A stretch of 64,000 nucleotides of DNA from Lentisalinibacter sediminis. GTDB taxonomy: Bacteria; Pseudomonadota; Gammaproteobacteria; Steroidobacterales; Woeseiaceae. The notes beneath the pieces were generated by a model. It saw nothing but the letters and a program-made list of their open reading frames with translations. It did not search any database and was not told the origin of the DNA. Below are positions 60,651 to 64,000 of this stretch, piece after piece (positions within the stretch are counted from its first letter, which is position 1; each line of letters opens with the position of its first letter). The stretch is taken from positions 124,001-188,000 of the forward strand of contig NZ_JAPDRF010000001.1 in NCBI RefSeq assembly GCF_040706615.1, read 5' to 3'. Made by a program: the position numbers and the translations under genes.

Positions 60651-60709
60651 TACGCTTGTCGTTCGCGTGACAGGCAGGTCGTAGGCGGGGGAGGGCGCCG
60701 GCACCGGAT

Positions 60710-61675
60710 ATGGCGATGGATCTCAAGTTTCTGGATTTCGAACAGCCGATCGCCGAGCTGGAGGCGAAGATCGACGAGCTGCGCTTCGTCGGCGACGACT
60801 CCGAGGTGAACATCGGTGAGGAGATCGGGCGGCTGAAGTCGAAGAGCGAGGCGCTCACCCGCAGCATATTCTCCGACCTCAGTGCCTGGCAGATCGCCCA
60901 GCTCGCCCGCCACCCCATGCGGCCGCACACCCTGGACTACCTGCCGCTCGTCTTCGACGACTTCCGGGAGTTGCACGGCGACCGCATGTACGCGGACGAT
61001 CATGCCATCGTGGGCGGGCTCGCACGGCTGGAGGGGCGGGCGGTCATGGTGATCGGCCACCAGAAGGGCCGGGATACCAAGGAGCGCGTACGGCGCAATT
61101 ACGGCATGCCGAAGCCGGAGGGCTACCGCAAGGCGCAGCGCCTGATGCAGCTGGCCGAGAAGTTCTCGCTGCCGGTGATCACGCTGATCGACACGCCGGG
61201 GGCCTACCCGGGGGTCGGCGCGGAGGAGCGCGGACAGAGCGAGGCGATCGCGCGCAGCCTGTTCGTGATGGCGGAACTGGAGACGCCCATCATCTCGGTG
61301 GTCATCGGCGAAGGCGGATCCGGCGGCGCGCTCGCCATCGGCGTGGGCGACCGGCTGCTGATGCTGCAGTACGCCGTCTACAGCGTGATCTCCCCGGAAG
61401 GCTGCGCCTCTATCCTGTGGAAGAGCGCCGAGAAAGCCAGGGAAGCCGCCGAGGCGATGCGCATCACGGCGAAGAGCCTGCACCAGTACAAGCTGATCGA
61501 CGAGATCATCCCCGAACCCCTCGGCGGCGCCCATCGCGATCCCCACGCCGCCGCGGAGACCCTGAAGAACGCGCTCCTCAGACACCTGGACGAGCTGGAG
61601 GCGGGCGACATCGGCCAGGTGCTGGAGAAGCGCCGCCAGCGGCTGGCATCCTTTGGCGAGTTCCGGGACGGCTGA
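60710..61675 (+). CDS. accA: Acetyl-CoA carboxylase carboxyltransferase alpha subunit AccA
   Basis: This 321-residue subunit, together with AccD, transfers carboxyl from biotin to acetyl-CoA to form malonyl-CoA. The family start LKFLDFEQPIAELEAKIDEL is present, with GRAVMVIGHQKGRDTKERV, TLIDTPGAYPGVGAEERGQS and VVIGEGGSGGALAIGVGDR. GGGGGAGG lies upstream of ATG 60710; a second ATG at 60716 is possible. The order dnaE-accA-tilS matches many gammaproteobacteria. The 3' end overlaps tilS by 23 bp. Confidence 0.96.
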   Translation: MAMDLKFLDFEQPIAELEAKIDELRFVGDDSEVNIGEEIGRLKSKSEALTRSIFSDLSAWQIAQLARHPMRPHTLDYLPLVFDDFRELHGDRMYADDHAIVGGLARLEGRAVMVIGHQKGRDTKERVRRNYGMPKPEGYRKAQRLMQLAEKFSLPVITLIDTPGAYPGVGAEERGQSEAIARSLFVMAELETPIISVVIGEGGSGGALAIGVGDRLLMLQYAVYSVISPEGCASILWKSAEKAREAAEAMRITAKSLHQYKLIDEIIPEPLGGAHRDPHAAAETLKNALLRHLDELEAGDIGQVLEKRRQRLASFGEFRDG

Positions 61676-63044
61676 GCCGCCGGCATTCGGTCCCGGCGCG
61701 CTCGAGGACACGCTGCGCGGCCTGCTCGGCCGGTCGTCCGACGGACCGCCCGAGGCACCGCACGACGAGCCGCTGCCCCCTCTGGCCGTCGCCTTCAGCG
61801 GCGGCGCGGATTCGACGGCGCTGCTGCATGCCGCCGTTTCGCTGCCGGCCGGCCGGGTGCGGGGGCTGCACGTCGACCACGGACTGCAGGCGGAATCGGC
61901 CGCCTGGGCCGCGCATTGCCAGCGCGCGGCCGCCGCGCTGGGCGTGGAATGCCGGGTGTTACGGGCCGACATCACCCGCCAGGCCATCGATGCGGAAGGG
62001 GTCGAGGGCGCCGCGCGCCAGGCGCGCTATCGTCTGCTGGCGGCAGCGCTGAAGCCCGGGGAGTGCCTGCTGACGGCCCAGCACCGACAGGACCAGCTCG
62101 AGACCGTACTGCTGCAGCTCGTGCGGGGTGCCGGCCTGCCCGGCCTGGCCGCCATGCCGGCGGTCATCGCCCCGTTCGGCGACGGCCGGCTGCTGCGCCC
62201 CCTGCTGGACCGGGCTCGGGACGAGCTCTGCGACTACCTTCGCGCCCGCGGCATCGACTGGCTGGAGGATCCCGCCAACACCGATCCGCGCTTCGATCGC
62301 AGTTTCCTGCGCCGGGAGATCGTGCCCCGGCTGCTCACCCGCTGGCCCGCGGCAGACCGCAATGCGGCGCGCAGTGCACGCCATCTCGCGGAGGGGGCAG
62401 GGCTGCTGCGTCAACTGGCCTCCGCGGACCTCGACCGCTGCGATGCCGGCGAGGGACGGCTGGATGCCGGGCGGCTACGGCGGCTGCCGCGTGCGCGGCA
62501 GGGCAATGCGCTCAGGCACTGGCTGCGCAGCGACGGCTGCCGCGCCCCGGACGCTCGCCACCTGGATCGTCTGCTGGAGGAGGTGGTGGCCGGTACGGGC
62601 GAACAGCCGCGGCTGAGTCTGGGCGACGCTGAGGTCCGCCGTTACCGGGATCGCCTCTATCTGCTTCGCGGTGAGCCGCCCGCGCTGTCGGCCGGGCCGC
62701 TCGCGCTCGCTCCCGGCGAGACGCTGGAGCTGCCCGGCGGCCTCGGCCGGCTGGTGCTGCGGCCGGGCGCCCCGATCGGGCTGGATCCCGCGCTCGCCGT
62801 GCGCGGCTGCCAGGTACGCTTCCGCAGCGGCGGTGAGAGTCTGGCGCCGGCGGCCGATCGTCCCACGCGGCGGCTGAAGCAGTTGCTGCGGGAGGAGGGC
62901 GTCGTGCCGTGGATGCGCGGGCGGCTGCCGCTGGTCTACTGCGGCGAGGAACTGGTGGCCGTGGCCGACCTCTGGATGGCGGCGCAACGGCGCTGCGAAG
63001 GGGGCGTCGCCGTGGTCTGGGAGGGCCATCCGCCGCTGTATTGA
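61653..63044 (+). CDS. tilS: tRNA(Ile)-lysidine synthetase TilS
   Basis: This 463-residue enzyme attaches lysine to C34 of tRNA-Ile(CAU), switching it from Met to Ile decoding. It has the PP-loop LAVAFSGGADSTALLHAAVS, then GLHVDHGLQAESAAWA, QHRQDQLETVLLQLVRGAGL and RPLLDRARDELCDYLRARGI. The C-terminal tRNA-binding domain is complete (ESLAPAADRPTRRLKQLLRE). TTG 61653 inside the accA end is the predicted start; the 35 residues before the PP-loop are low complexity, so a later start remains possible. Confidence 0.9.
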   Translation: MASSGTAEPPAFGPGALEDTLRGLLGRSSDGPPEAPHDEPLPPLAVAFSGGADSTALLHAAVSLPAGRVRGLHVDHGLQAESAAWAAHCQRAAAALGVECRVLRADITRQAIDAEGVEGAARQARYRLLAAALKPGECLLTAQHRQDQLETVLLQLVRGAGLPGLAAMPAVIAPFGDGRLLRPLLDRARDELCDYLRARGIDWLEDPANTDPRFDRSFLRREIVPRLLTRWPAADRNAARSARHLAEGAGLLRQLASADLDRCDAGEGRLDAGRLRRLPRARQGNALRHWLRSDGCRAPDARHLDRLLEEVVAGTGEQPRLSLGDAEVRRYRDRLYLLRGEPPALSAGPLALAPGETLELPGGLGRLVLRPGAPIGLDPALAVRGCQVRFRSGGESLAPAADRPTRRLKQLLREEGVVPWMRGRLPLVYCGEELVAVADLWMAAQRRCEGGVAVVWEGHPPLY

Positions 63045-63133
63045 GTGTCGTTGCGGCACTGTCGCGATTGTTTGCCCGGCCGGCTTCTGGTAGCTTTGAG
63101 TACCGTCTTTCAACATCCGTCGGGCTTGAGTTG

Positions 63134-63200
63134 GGGGTCGGAGTAAGCATACGCCCGGGCGCTGTCTGCGGGCGGTAGAACGTGTGCTTACTCCGGCCCC
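63134..63200. repeat. REP-like palindromic element before pyrG
   Basis: GGGGTCGGAGTAAGCA (63134-63149) and TGCTTACTCCGGCCCC (63185-63200) form a 16-bp stem with one G-U wobble. The inner CGCCCG/CGGGCG can pair further. Arms of the GGGGTC(A/G)GAGTAAG type are familiar from REP sequences linked to REP-associated tyrosine transposases. The element ends 34 bp before the pyrG ATG. No second copy or transposase gene was seen in this window, so the assignment is from form only. Confidence 0.55.
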
Positions 63201-63234
63201 TTGCTATTGGCCGATATCCCCGCGGGGTTCTTCC

Positions 63235-64000
<766 letters not shown>

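Noticed and set aside
58185..60704. An 839-codon open frame on the minus strand opposite dnaE
   Set aside because: Same reasoning: it mirrors DnaE codons and has no family signature.

Overview
The window reads as chromosomal DNA from a high-GC gammaproteobacterium. The strongest evidence is the gene order on the right: map-glnD-dapC-dapD on the minus strand, diverging from rpsB-tsf-pyrH-frr-uppS-cdsA-rseP-bamA-skp-lpxD-fabZ-lpxA-lpxB-dnaE-accA-tilS-pyrG. This is a classic gammaproteobacterial core block. A GTP-type PEP carboxykinase, a DUF3333-type Pst transporter, a tricorn-like protease and a class D sortase suggest an environmental, perhaps Chromatiales- or Xanthomonadales-like lineage. 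The genus cannot be fixed from the sequence alone.

Region 1 (1-14.9 kb) is accessory. It opens with the end of a Phd-type antitoxin and a PemK/MazF-like toxin, then a decayed IS256-family transposase start and an NhaA antiporter. Next comes an envelope and stress cluster: a DUF4398 lipoprotein, an OmpA-domain lipoprotein, a CsbD-like protein, a phospholipase-D-type lipoprotein, an Lmo0937-like membrane peptide, a PA2778/PA2779 pair and a small acidic lipoprotein. Between and beside three paralogous Crp/Fnr regulators lies a compact set: a class D sortase, a 209-residue exported protein ending in a textbook LPxTG sorting signal, and a PAS-PAS-GGDEF diguanylate cyclase. The base composition is visibly more mixed here than further right.

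Region 2 (14.9-28.1 kb) holds dusA, an exported tricorn-like protease next to an exported M28 peptidase, a methyltransferase, a class III nucleotide cyclase fused to an FHA domain, GTP-dependent pckG, a phasin with a lysine-rich histone-like tail, a DinG/YoaA-type helicase and tsaB.

Region 3 (28.1-37.8 kb) is the phosphate regulon. It contains phoB-phoR, a separately spaced phoU, dsbB, an opposing dapE, and pstSCAB. Candidate Pho boxes with identical geometry (11-bp spaced heptamers, then 10 bp to a -10 hexamer) lie upstream of both phoB and pstS.

Region 4 (37.8-64 kb) is core metabolism, translation and envelope biogenesis. On the minus strand are an ArsC-like reductase, dapD, dapC, glnD and map. 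On the plus strand is the rpsB-to-pyrG series; pyrG runs off the right edge. Two genes usual in this series, dxr (between cdsA and rseP) and rnhB (between lpxB and dnaE), are absent from their expected places. Ribosomal protein S2 carries a tail of over 100 residues. A REP-like palindrome sits just before pyrG. No tRNA, rRNA or CRISPR array was seen.
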